This document shows positions 12,201-27,200 of a stretch of DNA of 64,000 nt, in pieces (the first letter of the stretch is position 1; each line of letters opens with the position of its first letter). A program made the position numbers and the translations under genes. The stretch comes from Siphonodentalium dalli (taxonomy: Eukaryota > Mollusca > Scaphopoda > Gadilida > Siphonodentaliidae), in assembly GCA_032622095.1 (NCBI GenBank), contig CP136064.1, positions 115,680,004 to 115,744,003 on the forward strand, written 5' to 3'. Under the pieces are notes generated by a model. That model ran no database searches and was not told the origin of the DNA. It worked only from the letters and a program-made list of their open reading frames with translations.

Positions 12201-15200
12201 GCACCTTTCCTATTCCTCCATTTACTGTCAACCATTTTAGAATTTATTCTTTGCATCACTAAATCCTTTGGCACACCATACTCACCACATCCCTGATCCG
12301 ATCATTATGAAACTTGTCATGAATGTTGATATTGACATGTACATCTTGTCTTACTTAAACATTTCACCTTTCCTATTCCTCCATTTACTGTCAACCATTA
12401 AATTATTCCCCTACCCAAGTTGAGCTGCAGTGTCATTGACACTTTCATTTCAAAGAACACCTGTATGAGTGTATTTTGCAATCATCCATGGCATAAATTT
12501 ATCCATATGTTGCATACATTCTGTTGGATATGATATGAGATACATGTAGTCCCATAATGATAAATCATAAAAATTAAAATGCCCAAATTTAGTGTTCATA
12601 ATGACTTCATTACCCTTTAAAGACACGGTTGGCCTTGGCGGTGGGTATCCTGTGAAAATATCTCCACCCGTCCAAAACCGCTACAAACAGAAACTACATC
12701 AAAATGTAGATAGACTTTGTCTGTACATGTATACAAATAAGAAATATCGCATAAACAGTATCTTATGGTCATATGTTTGACCATTGTTATGTAAACAAAG
12801 GCGTAAAAAGTTACTTTTCTGGTGTTTGTTTATATTATGATGGTAAACATAAAGAGCGTTCTTTGTTGGTGAATACCTGATATGGAACTAATAAAGAGCG
12901 TTTATGCCATTTGTGTGTGATTAGCCAGTAGCATTGTGCTGTCTTCTGTAACACAATCAGGCTATTGCTTAGGTAAAATATAGTAGGTCTTTATGATAAC
13001 ATGCTGTTTACGCGATGGTCATGGTATATATGAATGGAACTGTATGCGTTTTACTGTTTTTTCTGTTTACGGTGTTTGGAACAAATATGAATATTTTCGA
13101 CCATTAAGGCTGCACGTGCCTTTAATGTTTCACTGTAACTAATGTAACTTAATATGTCTGTTTTTGTTGAAGTCCTTGTCAAATATATTTATAATTTCAT
13201 TGATGGATGTGTTGTCCAAATGGAGTGGAAACATGCGTATTCTAATTAGTTTATCAAGTCTCATCTTTTGTCGATCCCTGATGTTTTCCCAGTAACAATT
13301 GCATTTGGCTGAAACCTCTCTCGGAAATGGCATTAGAGCAGGCTTTATATTGGTCTAATTTGGGGATATCTGACATGGTGTGCCGACCATGGTTCGTCAC
13401 GTCGTGAGAATTTTTTTTAATCTAAACCCGTGAAATGCAATATCTTGCATTGCTTCTAACAGGACATATATCTCGCAATGAAATATATTTCCATCCTGTA
13501 CTAGTTTAATTGAAGTTTTATTACATTTCTGAAAAAATTTCATCACTTTAATAAATCCTGCCCTTTTAAATAGATTTGACATTATGATATATATCCAATT
13601 TTAGATTGTGTATTTGTATAAAAAAAAAAAATATATATATATTTGTTTTAAAAAAAAAAAAAAAAAAAAATTTGGGGACATCTCTTTAATTTGGGGACAT
13701 CGTTAAACGCCGTGAATTTGGGGTAATTTAAAGGCCTGTATAATAAGTGAGGGTAGACTATTTGCGTAGCACTCCCCATACCCCAGTGTTTGTTAAATGT
13801 CACCCAGGCCGACCTGGCTATGAATCTGCAAAGATAATTAATAAATTTTAATAATCACCACATTACATCTCGATTGATGCTAAAACAGAATTTTAATAAA
13901 CTGGCCTTATGAGATATTGCACAAGTATTTTATCCATATGATATATTTCTACAAAGCTCCCACTCCAAATGAAGCCACCGTTTCGGGGGACACTGGCCAA
14001 GCGGCCTCTTATTATTCTGGTGTCTAATCAGATATGTTAACAACAGAGACAGTTGGATTATTGTTACGAGAATCAAAATTTTTCATTTCTAAAATAATAA
14101 AGCCACCTTATTCGGAGGACGTGTGGCATAGCGGCCTTTTATATCCATTTGATGCAAGCTTGGATAAACTAATGTTGTGAAACGTTGATGAAATGAAATT
14201 TATCATTTCTGGAAATAGTAATCTATTATAATATTGCCGAATATCTTCAAGCAACGGACACATCTTATCAGAAAATCGGCTATGTTGAATCGCATGAACA
14301 ACTTTGATATCTTCGGTAACAGTGAAAAACAATTTAAAAATTGGTTGAATTCTACGAAAACATCAATGTTTCGATTCAACGCTTATGTACAAACAGACCT
14401 ATTTTGACACAATGAATCGTTGATGATGTAGTACTTCAGTGACGCATAACGACATCAACTGTGCAGTGTGCTATTTCATTTGCGAAACGAACAGTAAAGC
14501 CCTAAATAATCGACTCCTTAGGCAGGGTTTCCGCTAATACGGCAGGCCGGCCGTCCAGCGGCCTCATTCCCCTCCCCAAGCTTGACATAACTTTTTACTC
14601 AGGACGAGCGATCACTGACATGGCTGAATACTGAGCTACAACCATGAACACATTTAATATACTTCCTGTTTGAAGTTGATTGGCATTTTCTGAACAAGTC
14701 AACATGTTTTCTGGGGGGGGGGGGGGGGTGCTGAATACTGAGCTACAACCATGAACACAGGTTGAGTTTTTCCCTGCGATGACTCATCATGAGCAGTGCG
14801 GACCTTTTACAGTAAAGCCCTAAGTAATCGACCTCTTAACCAAAGCAGAATTATGGGTAGCTTTTCAGGATTTAGTTGGAAATATGGCTTGTTGCCATTC
14901 ATCGGAAAGCTCTCCCCGAGAGCTTTCCGATGAATGGCAACAAGCCATATTTCCGACTAAATCCTGAAAAGTTACCAATAATTCTGCTTTGGTTTATGAG
15001 GTCGATTACTTAGGGCATAATATTAATGTACCTCAAAACCAGGTCTGTAACAAAGACATGTTTATTTAAAACTAAATTGTTTTTAATATCTAATAATTGT
15101 TATTATCAGTGTATTTATTCCCTATCCAATGAATGCAAAATTATCCATTATACAAATCCAGCTTGTGGTCATCTCCGTCTGAGTAATGGCTTTTGAATTA

Positions 15201-18200
15201 ACACCAGCTTGTTCTGATCGGATAAGAAGCTTCAATGTTCCTACTTGTTGTCTCAAGTGCAAGGAAATGGCTACATTTCAGTGATAAACATAAAAATATT
15301 CTCCCGACAGGGCACCGGTTATGTGCTTCCCAAATTACGGCCACATTCCCCCAAACCCTAGCGGAAACCCTGCCTTTAATAACCATAGTAGAATTGTGGG
15401 TATTTTTTCAGGATTTAGTCGGAAATATGGCTTGTTGCCATTAACCGGAAAGCTCTTAGTGAGATGAATGGCAACAAGCCATATTTCTTACTGAATCAGT
15501 GACTAAATCCTGAAAAATTACCCATAATTCTGCTGTGGTTATGGAGTCGATTATTTAGGGCATTACTGTAGTACAATGTTCTAATGAATGAATTGTAAGA
15601 TAATTTGGTTATCGATCACCACCTTGTAGGTTCCTGAGATTGGCATTCAAGTCTCACTACCTTCTCTGGGTGGTCTATCATTGATAGACTAGCTGCCCAA
15701 AAGAAGGTAGATCTCAACTTGAATACAGATCTCAGAAATCCACATTGTTATGATAACCTCAGTTATTGAAGGGTTAAGATAAATAGAATCACCAAAAACA
15801 TACATTTCTACAGGTAGAACACTGAAATTGAGATCAGTCAACACATGGAATGACGTAACAACTACTGTGAAGGAATGGCGTGCGATGGTTGCTCATGGTA
15901 GGGTAAGTAATTTAAATTGTTTCTTATGGCTAGGTAACTGACGGATTAGTGTGTCATCATCCTGATTTAATCTGATATAAAGAATTATGACATGGCACTA
16001 TCCATATATCATATAGGGATTACCTAGAATTATGATATATATATTGATATGATTTTTAAATCGGCACAATATTTTTTAACAACACGCAGAACTACATATC
16101 CGCTTCATATACAAATACGGAATGCAAATACAGTCGAAACGAAAAGATTAATATTATCCATCATGACCTGGGGTGTGGGATGGATAAATCTCACCCGAGG
16201 GGCCAGATATTTGGGCCGGACACGAGGCTTGCCGAGTGTCCGGACCAAATATCTGGCCCCGAGGGTGAGATTTTTCCATCACACACCCCAGGTCATGATG
16301 GATCATTTTTCTCCCAACCCAAGAGCCACATTCCGATTTTTTGTTTTATACCAATCTTTGGCACATTCCAGTAGCTTCGTAACGGTATATCTGGGGAGAA
16401 ATCTGATGCGATATATCGTGATTAACTGGGATGATGTCGGTATATACCAAAGGTATATACTCTATAAACAAAGCGCGTTACCCGTGCGCGCAGGGTTAAT
16501 ACGTTAGAGTGAAATCGACACGGCCTTGTGAAAACGACATGGATACGTCACATCGTTGCACCTGCATAAATTCCGAGAAACGCGCGTATTGATATGAAGT
16601 ATATACAACTGGACTAATCGTGTTTGTCATCGGAAATGACCATATCGATACCATTTAGAAAAGGAAACATGTGAATATATGACAGACAAATGTTAGTTAG
16701 ACGCGTTCGACGATTTATTGCAACAATGACAACTGTTCGAATGTCGAATTATTTCGTTCGTCATTTGTGAAGCGGCTATTGTTTACCTGTTACGAAATGT
16801 GCCAGTGGTACCAGTTTCGCTTGGGGTCTTCCGTTTTATGGAATATGTTCGCAAATTAGTCGTTTATATTTCATGTTATATATGCAACTCTGTGTCTGCA
16901 AGTGAGGTTATGTTGAAGGTTTTTCGTGATTAACAGTTGAGGCTTATCACCATTTGTATTAGCGTCCACGAATTCGTCAGTATTTATTTACTTGAAACGT
17001 GAAGCGTAACTGGTTGGTCGCCATTGTTTTTATCTGTTTTAATTCACACAAAACATGATGACGGATAGTTAAATTAGTTCCGGCTCTTAATTAAATAGGT
17101 AAAGCAGTCACGTGGGTGGTGTGAGATAGATGGTCACGTGTTATGTGAGACAGGGAAATCTCACCCAGCTATCTCACACTGGCTGCCTGTGCTAAAGTGT
17201 TTAGGGGGTGGGAGAAAAAGTGATCTTCCAAACTTTCATAGAATGTCTTGATTCACTTATTCCGCTGACTAATTAGAGACTGTATATGTACCACAATGGA
17301 ATATAGACAATAAATCAATCATAAACATGGCCATATACATGTACACTGCTTGTCAAACTGCTCCGGTTTTCGTACCTTCGATCGCAATAGCAAGGGGAAA
17401 ACTCATATCTTGCAGGGTTACTTACTTACTGTAAGAAGGGTGGCCAAGAGATCATTCATTATCCAATTTCCTGCTATTATCGAAATATTTCAACACATTT
17501 GACCAAATGTGAGTCTCCCATAGGCTGAGTCTCCCATAGGGAGCCTCGCATATTTAAGAGAATGCACTGTCTTACAAGGTCAAGGTAAATATTGTTAGGC
17601 CAATCATTCTCTTATATATGCGAGGCTCCCTATGGGAGACTCACCTATATATAAGAGAATGCATTAATGGCACAGGGTTTCTGCAAAATTGCAGGAAGCT
17701 GAAGTCATGAAAGGGTTAAATGCCATTCAATCTTTTTTAAATTACTTAACAACATTCATGACACATGGAAATATGCCTCAGATGTTAATTGGATCGGACG
17801 CGAATCACTTGTGTTATGGGGTTCACAGTGGGGGTTAAACACAGTTGTCAGTGCTTATTAGTTTTATTCTCTGCGGGATAGCATCACTAAATTCACCCTC
17901 TGTGGACCTCATTTTGCAAATATAGACAGACACTATTTGCTGCTTTGATTTTCAGTGGTATATGTACTTCTCAATGTATGAATAATTGAAGATCTTGCAA
18001 AAACTGAGTTCTAGTTACACTGTGCATTATATACTGCATGTTTGTTTTTACTCTATTTACAGGAAAACCCAAATGAGATTGTTCGCGGAATGATTGGTTT
18101 GGGTAACAATAAACTGACGAAGCTTCTCTCACCACTGATTAATTCAGATAAGATTCCACAGATAGCAACACTAGAGGATAACTATGAATTTAGTGACAAG

Positions 18201-21200
18201 GTGAAATTTGTTATACATTTTTGAAATGTGCGTGCCATTACTGGTCGAGAGTTTAGACAATGTAACGTCTTACATCATGTAACTGGCGAATATCGGAAAA
18301 TTAACGAAAATGTTGCTTTTAATATTAATTTAAAAAAATCATTTTTCATAAAAACTGAAGAAATATTCTGAATCTTCAGAATTAAAACTGTCTTGAACTA
18401 TTTTTCTCCAATATTATCTCTTTAACCCTTTTCCCAATAGCACCTGTACTTACACCACATCATATAGCCAACGTCACCAGGTATGAAGGTAATTACGTTA
18501 GCCAACAGGTATTTGACGTTATAACATAATTTGGTGTTTCCCCACACTGCCCACAGCATGTACCATATGTAACAGAAGATATGCAATAACAAACATGCTC
18601 TCACTTAATGAATAGTTGTTGGTATACGATAATGGAGACATAAACCAGTATACAAACTAAATATATGGCCATAAACAACTGTTTATCTTCATTTTATCAC
18701 ACATGCGAGTCAAAAAATAATAGTTTATGCCAATTTATGGTATAGTAGGCCAGTGACTATGTCTTTTTAAGTTTGTTTACCCACGTACTCCTGTCCTGAT
18801 TGAAAAAATAATTCATGATTTTTAAAACAAAGGGTTTTATAAATAAAATAATTCAACCAAAAGTTTTATATTAGATGTTTATGAATCATATAAACCATGA
18901 TTTGACAAAAGTAGTAAAAAGATCAGGGTTTCCGCTAGGGGTTGGGGGAATGTGGCCGTATTTGGGAAGCACATACCCGGCGCCTTGTCAGGAGAAAATC
19001 TGGATGTTTATCACTGAAAGTAGCCATTTCCTTGCATTTGAGACAACAGGCAGGAACATCATTGAAGCTTTGTAGAAACCAACTTAAAACAGATAATCTT
19101 TCTATGATTTCAAGTTGATGAACTAAAAGCATGTATACAGTTGATAAAACAACTTTTATAACAGTAGCAATTTAAGCGACATCAAACGGCACCGACATCA
19201 AAGGGAACTGCGGTTGGCAAAGACACATTGTCACAGTTTGCTCTAGCTGCAGCAGTAACCAGTGATAATTACGTCATGGGCAGAGGTCATGTCACGTGCT
19301 ATACCCAGCTCTGCATGCTTTCTTTGTGTTTTGTTCACGGTACCAATCAAAACAGATTGGTATTAATTCAAAAGCCATTCCTCAGACGGCAGTTGACTTC
19401 ATGCTGGATTCGTATAATGGATAGATAATTTTTGTATTAATTGGATTGGGAATAAATACACTGCCACTGAAAATAACTATTAATATTTTAAGTGTTTTAT
19501 TTTTAATTGAACATTTCTTTGATACAGACCTTGTTTTGAGGTAAAATGTCTGCACTGTTCGTGGCAGCGACTGCCAGACCTAACCTGTGTTCATGGTTGT
19601 AGCTCAGAATTAAGCCCCATACTGACTTACCGATTTATAATGCGCATTCCGAGGGGAAATAGTGGGTTTAGAAAGTTGGGACTTATATGTATATACCGAA
19701 ATCTACCTACGGTAATTTAAAATGCAAGAAGATGATTACTTCTAAACATTTGCTGACAAAGCGTTACCCAGGATGGTGGAGACAACTGTGCACGTGGTCC
19801 ACGCTACTGATCATGTCTTATTCAGGCACCAGGTGCAGGATTCCTTGCAATCTGTCAATCTTCAGTGTCAGTGGTCACTCGTCCTGTGTAAAATGGGGGC
19901 TGAGCTAGGTCTGTGGCTATTTTGTGGCCAATATTAAGTCAAGGTGGGGAGGGGAATGAGGCCACTGGACGGCCTGCCGTAGTAGCGGAAACCCTGAAAG
20001 ATTTCCGATAAAAGCACAAAATAATAGCAATTACGTCACGTTGCTTGGTCAATTTTCGTGCAAAATAAACACATGTTCAAAGGTCTCTTTGTGTTGATTT
20101 TGTGAAATGTTTTCATTGACAACCAATGAAATCAATTATTAGAACCATTCATTATGTGTGAAATGATTTCATTGGCTCAAGTTTAGGGGTGGAGTTTTCC
20201 ATTGATGCTAATTAGATCACAGAAAACGAGCGCGAATTGTTCAAAATGGCAGTGGGCTAACTTAGCCGTAAGACGTCGGCAGGTGCTTTTATTTTCCGCT
20301 TGGAATATTTTGTGTTTTATCGATATTGCGTTGATATAAGTACCCTATTACTTTATACTCGGTAATTATATATGCATACACACGAAGAAGCTTCTCAAGA
20401 TGAAATTGAGTTACTTGCATGTGAACTGTGAACGAGCCTTTATTTAGAAGCACTCGCATGGGCTGACTTGATGTCAAACCGGGAGATATTTACTTTTTAT
20501 ATTGATTTCTTTCTCGATCAATCAGTCGAGGGTCTTTTTCACAAATTAAACAACAATTGTGACACTTAGTGAATATGTTTCATTACATTTGATTTGTGGA
20601 GAGGTTCACCTAAATTAAATATTGAGACAAATTCCGTCTTCGTCGAAAGTACGCAACCACGTGTTTCTGTTTCGTTTGTTTACATTTTGTCAGCCATTAT
20701 GTGACTCAGTAGATACTTTATGTCAACAATTTGTAATATATAGGATGCAAGATGTAAATATGTGCCTTCATTAATATCATTTACTTTTAGTTCATTAATT
20801 TTTTTTTATTATAAACATATTTTTTTCACGGCTGAAGTGACAATCATAATGGAACTAGACAGGAAAAACATCCCAGTGGCCAGTTCCGTAACCGTTACGC
20901 TGAGATTTTGCTTCGCTGTGGCCGTTTTAATTAGGACTGGGAAACAAGTTTAAATTGCACTATTTGAAAATAAAAAATCACCACCCAAGGCCAAAAAAAA
21001 AAAGTGTTTTGGTTCTCGGGCAATTTTTTTTTCAAATCAATGAGGGAGGGAGGGTTTTATTTTTATTTTTTATTTTTTTCTGCGCATACCGTACTGACCC
21101 GGTTCAAAGCCCATGCCCGTGTTTAAGCCCACCCATATATTTTGGCCAAATTCCATGCACAGGGGTATATTCGTGTTTAAGCCCACCCCAAATTTTGTTC

Positions 21201-24200
21201 AATTTCAGCAGTGGTAAGTAAGTATTTGCTAATGATACTCCCCAAATAAATAATTCCAAGAAGTATTATTCACAAACGATCGGTGACGGCGAGAATGCCA
21301 CGAAAAATGGAAAGTTATAATTCGTAGGTAAGTGATAATATTAAATGAAATAAAATAAAGTGAATCTTAAATTCACATTTCTTTATTCAATTATACTTCC
21401 CTGGGGAAACCAAACGTTTAACAGACATAAAATACAATAGAACCCACTTGCTAACAGCGTATAGCTTTAAAAGCCATGTACGGCTATGCGCGTGCAATAC
21501 TTTTAAGTTTAATCAAAGCGCACCTGTTCCAACTACAGTACCGGTACTGTAAAAACATATTTTTCGTGTTCAGTGACAACGTAGACCTGTGTGTTCCTAC
21601 ATGTGGCCAAACACAAAGAACTGGCCTCTTGGTTATGTAAACACACAGTGGGTATCATAATGGAGCAGAAGGGGGAACTTGTCAATTAACAAAAATGTCT
21701 TCCAAACTGCGACAACTTTATTCACTCAAAACCAAAATATTCAAACACGTGCTTTTGTATACGTTTTTTATACGTTTTAGCATTCGGCAAACCTCGTCAG
21801 ATTCCGTCACCGTTTGCCCCCCAGAGGTCACAGGTCGAGGAGTTCAGAATGCCGTTTTAGTAGAAATACAACTGCCTTGTCAGTGCTGTTAAATAATTAC
21901 ACTCACTGGCTTTTGTTAAACATTCAATTAGTCGCCATTGTAACATCCTCTATGTAGACAATGGATCACGAATAAAGCGCCGGGCTTATTATTTTCCTAA
22001 TCCGATTAAATCTGAACATTGATATAAACTATAGTCAGACTATAGATAACCCACACTGCCGCTTACATAATAACCAGGGCATTCCTGACTTCAAGCATAC
22101 ACTTTGGGAACAAGACGGCTGTCAGTCAAGACTACTTACATAATAGTGTCATTTTAACATGGGAATGTTGTCCAATAAAACTACAAGACTTAAAGTGTTA
22201 TTATAATATTTTAATATTCACATTTAATTGAAAAAATTTCCAAATAATCGGCGTTAGATCGGCTTTCATCAGTTTTACTGTCCCGATTTCTTAGGATTTT
22301 TGGTTTGCAAAGGGCCATATCCGAGTTTAAGCCCACTTGGATTTTTGAGCTCAAATAAAACAAAGGCCCCCTGGGCCTAAACGCGGGTCAGTACGGTAGT
22401 AAGCATGGACAAAGATAACTTCCTCTGTCTAGTAATAACCAGAAAGGTAGAGGGAACATATAAACTCATTTAGTCTTATATAAAAATGACATTGTACTAC
22501 CAGTGTATGACTGGGATTACCTAACAATATATAATGCCCCTGACATTAACTACTGTTATTGTTGTCTAAAAACTGATACCTCCCCATTCTAATATGTGAT
22601 CCTGAATTTAGTCCTGTGCCTTTCAATTGTATAAAGTTACAATTAGTGTAAGTTGTTCACAATGACTAATTGTACGAAGAGCATGATGATCAGCTAATCA
22701 TTTTCTTAACTGTAATCATCTACTTCATGTTGTCACTTTTTTAACACATTGCATGTTAGAGCTCAATGCACACTAATATTCAACACATATCTGCTATGGA
22801 CATGTTGATAAAAAAAAATAATTGTTTTTTTTGTTTTTTTTGTTTTTTTCCGTAAGTTTTTTTGTCATAACATCAGACATTGCAATAAAAAGGCCTAATG
22901 CGGCCCTTTTTATTCAATGCCGCGGGGCCTGAGAACCAAAACTTTTTTTTTTGGCCTAAGAAATAATACATAATCCAATATAAATATCATTTTCAAGTTG
23001 ACATAATGTGACATAGATTACCCTCGTGGCCACGCATAACGCAATCAACAAGGAAGCGTCTCTGACAACAAATTGCGTCTTCTTCGCGACCACGTGTTTC
23101 TATTTCGTTTGTTTACATTTTGTCGGCAAAAACAGTACTCTAAGTCAACATTTTGCAAATCTAAAGCCTAGCAATGGAAGAAATGGTTTAATATGTGCCC
23201 TTCATTATCTTAACCATCAGCAGAACAAAACACAATCAATGTAAATCGTCATTATTCCTCTTTATTCGCGTCTCAAATCCGAGTGTTGAAAATGCAAATA
23301 TTAAAGACGTCAAAAGACGCTACAACAAACGACGTCAAAAGACGATATGGATGCTACAACAAAAGACGATACGTTGGAATAAGGGTTAACAGTCAAATAG
23401 TTTTCTAGCGTAACCCTCAATGACGTGATTTGACGTGGCTACCTATTCCTCAATGACTTGATTTGACGTGTTGGTTTACATGGCAAGTTTTCCGTTTATA
23501 TAAACGGTGTATATTAAGTTTTTAATGCTTTATTAAATATGAATACTGTGACATAACTGTTGCAGATCAACACATTGTCGATTTCTGGTCAAGTAGCGGG
23601 AAATTTATATCGCTAAGTGCAGTTTAATATGGAATATTCTATTTCAATTCCGGCTGGGGTGCAAATAATTATTCCATTTTCAATGACATATTACAACGTA
23701 CTGGTACCGGTACTGAAACTGTCTTCTAACGTTTCCAAATCTGCCAGAACAAATCAAATATCTATTTCTTGTTGCCACTTTCTGAATAATTATAATTTAT
23801 ATTGTTTGAACCAACTTTGCGGTTCTTAATTCAATTTTGATTGAGTGGAGAAATGAAATTAAAACCACGTGTGTGTGTTATGTTGCAAACCAGAAGAGTG
23901 GCTCAATCGGCAGGTTATTGGAAGAGCCTGTATAATTGATGGAAGAGCCGGACCAATCCAGTGATCGCAGAATCGAGTCACTCAAGAGCCTCACCCAAAT
24001 AAGGAAGTTGAATTTATTTTTATTTTTTATTGATATTGGGAATCGTAGGGCTTATTTATATTTAAGAGACGAGTAATACCATCGCACCAGATAAATAAAC
24101 AACGTGTTATGCGAAAGCGACAAACTGAAAATGACGCAATGAATGATCACGTCATAAAATGTTATGATTTACTCGATATTAAAGCTAGATTTTCCAGTTT

Positions 24201-27200
24201 TCTCCACAGAAGTTTAAATTATAATCGGAGATGGGATGTGTATAAAATTCCCTGCATCACAAGGATTTCCCCCTAAACGAACAGTCTGTTCAACATTTTC
24301 TGCTGACTTTCTCAACTTTTCCGATGAAGTTTGGCATAAATAAAAATTACATTTTCTCCATTCCTGTATGATATAGACCGACCAGTTCCTTTGTATAGGC
24401 GTGATTCTCACAATGAAAATTTTGCTGGTTATTACCGGTATTTAAGTTGTAGAATAACGGATACAATTTGCATTGAAATGTTACCTATTTCGGCGGTGTT
24501 CAAGAAATTTGCGGTGACAACATGTCTAATAAAATTATCAATAAGCGAGCGCAACAAATTCGCTGCTAATTACGCCCTGTTGTCTACCTTGACGTTACCG
24601 GTGAGGGCTGTCCCGGGTAACGTTACCTGTTAGACACGTCAAATAACGTCATTGAGGGTTAAAGAGTTAATTAAACACACGTATCCATTTAATATTTTAA
24701 TGATGTTCATTACTGCGCTCAAAAGAAAACATGCTAATTTAGCGGTTTTGTGAACCATTTTTTTCTCTCGTAAAAACATCGCATGCGTGTGTTGCATTTG
24801 GCATGAATTCTGATTGATTTCTGCTTCTGTTTTCTGCTTTGAAAACAAGTTGAAAAACATAAACTATCTTGAAAATAAAAATTTGGCACCTGGAATGTGT
24901 ATATTGAGTGGGTTTCCTATCTAACGGTATACATTTTATTTCTTTCCGTAAATGGTAAGTCAATTGGCCAGCAGTTTCTTTGTACCCATTTTCGTGGCAT
25001 GAAGATGTGAAATACAATGATCGCGATGTCATTATAAAAATTTGTCAAAATAAGACGTAATTTTCATGGTATTTGATTTCCTAAGAGTGCGGTTATTTAA
25101 CATTAATCATGGAAGAATCTGTTTTATCAAGAATTACGTTATCAGTATAAAAACGTTCTAAAATTCGGAGACAAAATGGTTTATCAATGCTGATATATAA
25201 TGCAGACGCAAGTGATTCGATTGTCAACGAGCATTTGACTAATAGTTCAACAGGAATATTTGACACCACAAACCATTCAATTAACCTTTGGTTGAATGGT
25301 AATTGATATGTAATCATCGTATTGAATGTGGCTCAATCCCTCTTTCCTCTGGGTGTGAACTGGTTTATATTATGTGTCGCACACAAATTTGTTTTCCAAT
25401 TATTGAAGGTCAAGGTCCCAGGATAAGGTCATTCTCTCGATTAACCCTTTACCCAACAGAAGGGCCATGTGCCAATGCATTCTCTTATATATGCGAGGCG
25501 ACCTATGGTCGACTCGCATATATAAGAGAATGCATTGGCACAGGGCATAACTGTAACTATCACAATGTGGTCAAGGAGCCGGTTCCAATGATATCCATAT
25601 TTGTATGGTTCTGTTGAGACAGATCGAAGATATTTTAGGCTGTTGAAGCTTTATTTGGCTGGTTTTGGCCGTTTTGTTGGGTAAAGGGTTAAGGCACCAG
25701 GAATAACTCCATGTACATCACATGATTTCAATGAAAGAAGGCATGATGGTTAACCTAAGGGTGACGTGTGTCGTGATATGTGTGCATTGTGGTTTGTTTA
25801 AGGTCAAGGTTGGATGGGTACTATATTCAAAATACTTCACGGAACGTAACATTACAAATTATTGGAGATCAAAGTATAAATTCGCTCATGAGTTGCTACA
25901 TTTCAGCCGTGAATTGAGCGTTTTAACTCGAATAAGTCTGTGTCTCATATAGTCTATACCGTACTGGCACTAGCATTGGGGACTTTTTTTCCTTTATTTT
26001 AATCTTGATACATGTATACAATGCTGGAGCCAAACAAAGCTATGCTGCACAGGGATTTACCTCAAAGGTCGTGTAAATGGTAAATTGTGGACAATACTTT
26101 TAGCCAAATTACGAGGAATATAATCCTCATATAGACTGGCATTGTTCATCAAGCTGGAGGGTAGAGTCTAGCGTTTATAAAGTGAACAGAGTCCATCATA
26201 ATATAGACGGACGAGTAGAAACGATGTTGTTCCGAGGACACAAAGTAGATAAACTGATTTACGCAGGAGTATTCCCAGAGGTGATGTCACGTTGAGAATG
26301 GTGCTGTGCGTCGGATCCGACATGAACCCAAATTCCGATCCGACAGCTTTTTTGAAAATCCGAATCCGATGGCTATTTTGAATCCGATCCGAATCCGAAA
26401 TCCGATGTCAATTTTGAATCCGAATCCGATGTGTATCGCTAAATCCGATCCGAAATCCAATCTGAAATCCGACCCGAATCAGCAACATATAAATTGCAAA
26501 TAGTGTGACAACATCGTGTAAAATGTGTGTCTCAACATCAAACTTTTGTTGCTGAGGTCAAGGGATGGGTCATTGGGGTGAAGGGGGACTGTAGAGTGTA
26601 GACGCATATAAGAAAAGTTCGAGAATTTAACGGGATGATCGGGAATTGGGGATGCGGGAATCTGGAACTTTGTCCTAACTTACCTAAGTGACAGTACTGT
26701 AAGTGTAAGACACTACGTAATACGTAGTACTACGTACAGTGTAAGTGACATGGTGGTACGAAGTTACGAACTAACGAAACATCTGTACTCTGTACTGCTC
26801 TGTAATTTAAGTTGATGGTGGCTGGAACGACTGGACGGATTGGAGTATGTAGTCTGTAACTTCTGAGAAAATGTGTTTTCGCGGAATCGTGACATCAGAT
26901 TTCCTAGAAATTTCGTCTGACCTTGACACACTAAGATGGCAGTAAGAGTAGCCTACATTTATATAGACCCTACGTTTAATCTGAGACCCTGAGACTGAGT
27001 TAGAAACTTAGAATCCAAGTTATCCACCCCATAAATGTAACATGATGGAGATCGGATTGTACGGTCCGAATCCGACAGCATTTTTGAAAATCCGACTCCG
27101 AATCCAACGACAATTCTGAATCCGATCCGGATCCGAATCCGATTTTTTAAACATTGTAAATCCGATCCGAATCCGGATCCGATCGGATTCGGATCGGATT

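Larger units (their letters stand above)
9748..13738. mobile_element. Possible outer hAT-like element (CAGGCCTTTA termini) holding two TTAA elements
   Basis: Left end CAGGCCTTTAGATTA and right end, reversed, CAGGCCTTTAAATTA. Flanks TATAAGT and TATAATAAGT are similar but not identical. Inside are a G-run near 9799-9826, a satellite-bearing TTAA element (10376-12616) and another TTAA element (12621-13121). The inverted repeats are only about 15 bp, so this outer unit is tentative. Confidence 0.4.
14495..15570. mobile_element. Hairpin MITE (copy C) split by a CAGGGTTTCCGCTA element
   Basis: A TACAGTAA-family left arm begins at about 14492 (AGTAAAGCCCTAAATAATCG) and stops at 14520. The family resumes at about 15377 and runs to GGGCATTACTGTA at 15570. 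The interruption is the CAGGGTTTCC element at 14523-15372. The order of events can be read: hairpin first, CAGGG element second. Confidence 0.65.

Noticed and set aside
16049-16507. A 152-codon + strand open frame
   Set aside because: It runs through a 144-bp palindrome, which removes stops on both strands; no protein-family pattern or splice context.
18420-18840. Possible TTAA element from TTTAACCCTTTTCCC to AAAGGGTTTTA
   Set aside because: The right flank lacks TTAA and inner arms do not match.
20625-23215. LTR retrotransposon interpretation of the flanking direct repeats
   Set aside because: No TG...CA ends, primer-binding site or gag/pol sequence between them.
23885-24000. tRNA-like or SINE-like sequence (TGGCTCAATCGG resembling an A box, GAATCGAGTC resembling a B box)
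   Set aside because: No cloverleaf could be built and the boxes are imperfect; most likely chance.
25303-25617. A 104-codon + strand open frame
   Set aside because: It covers a piggyBac-type MITE and its palindrome; not a gene.
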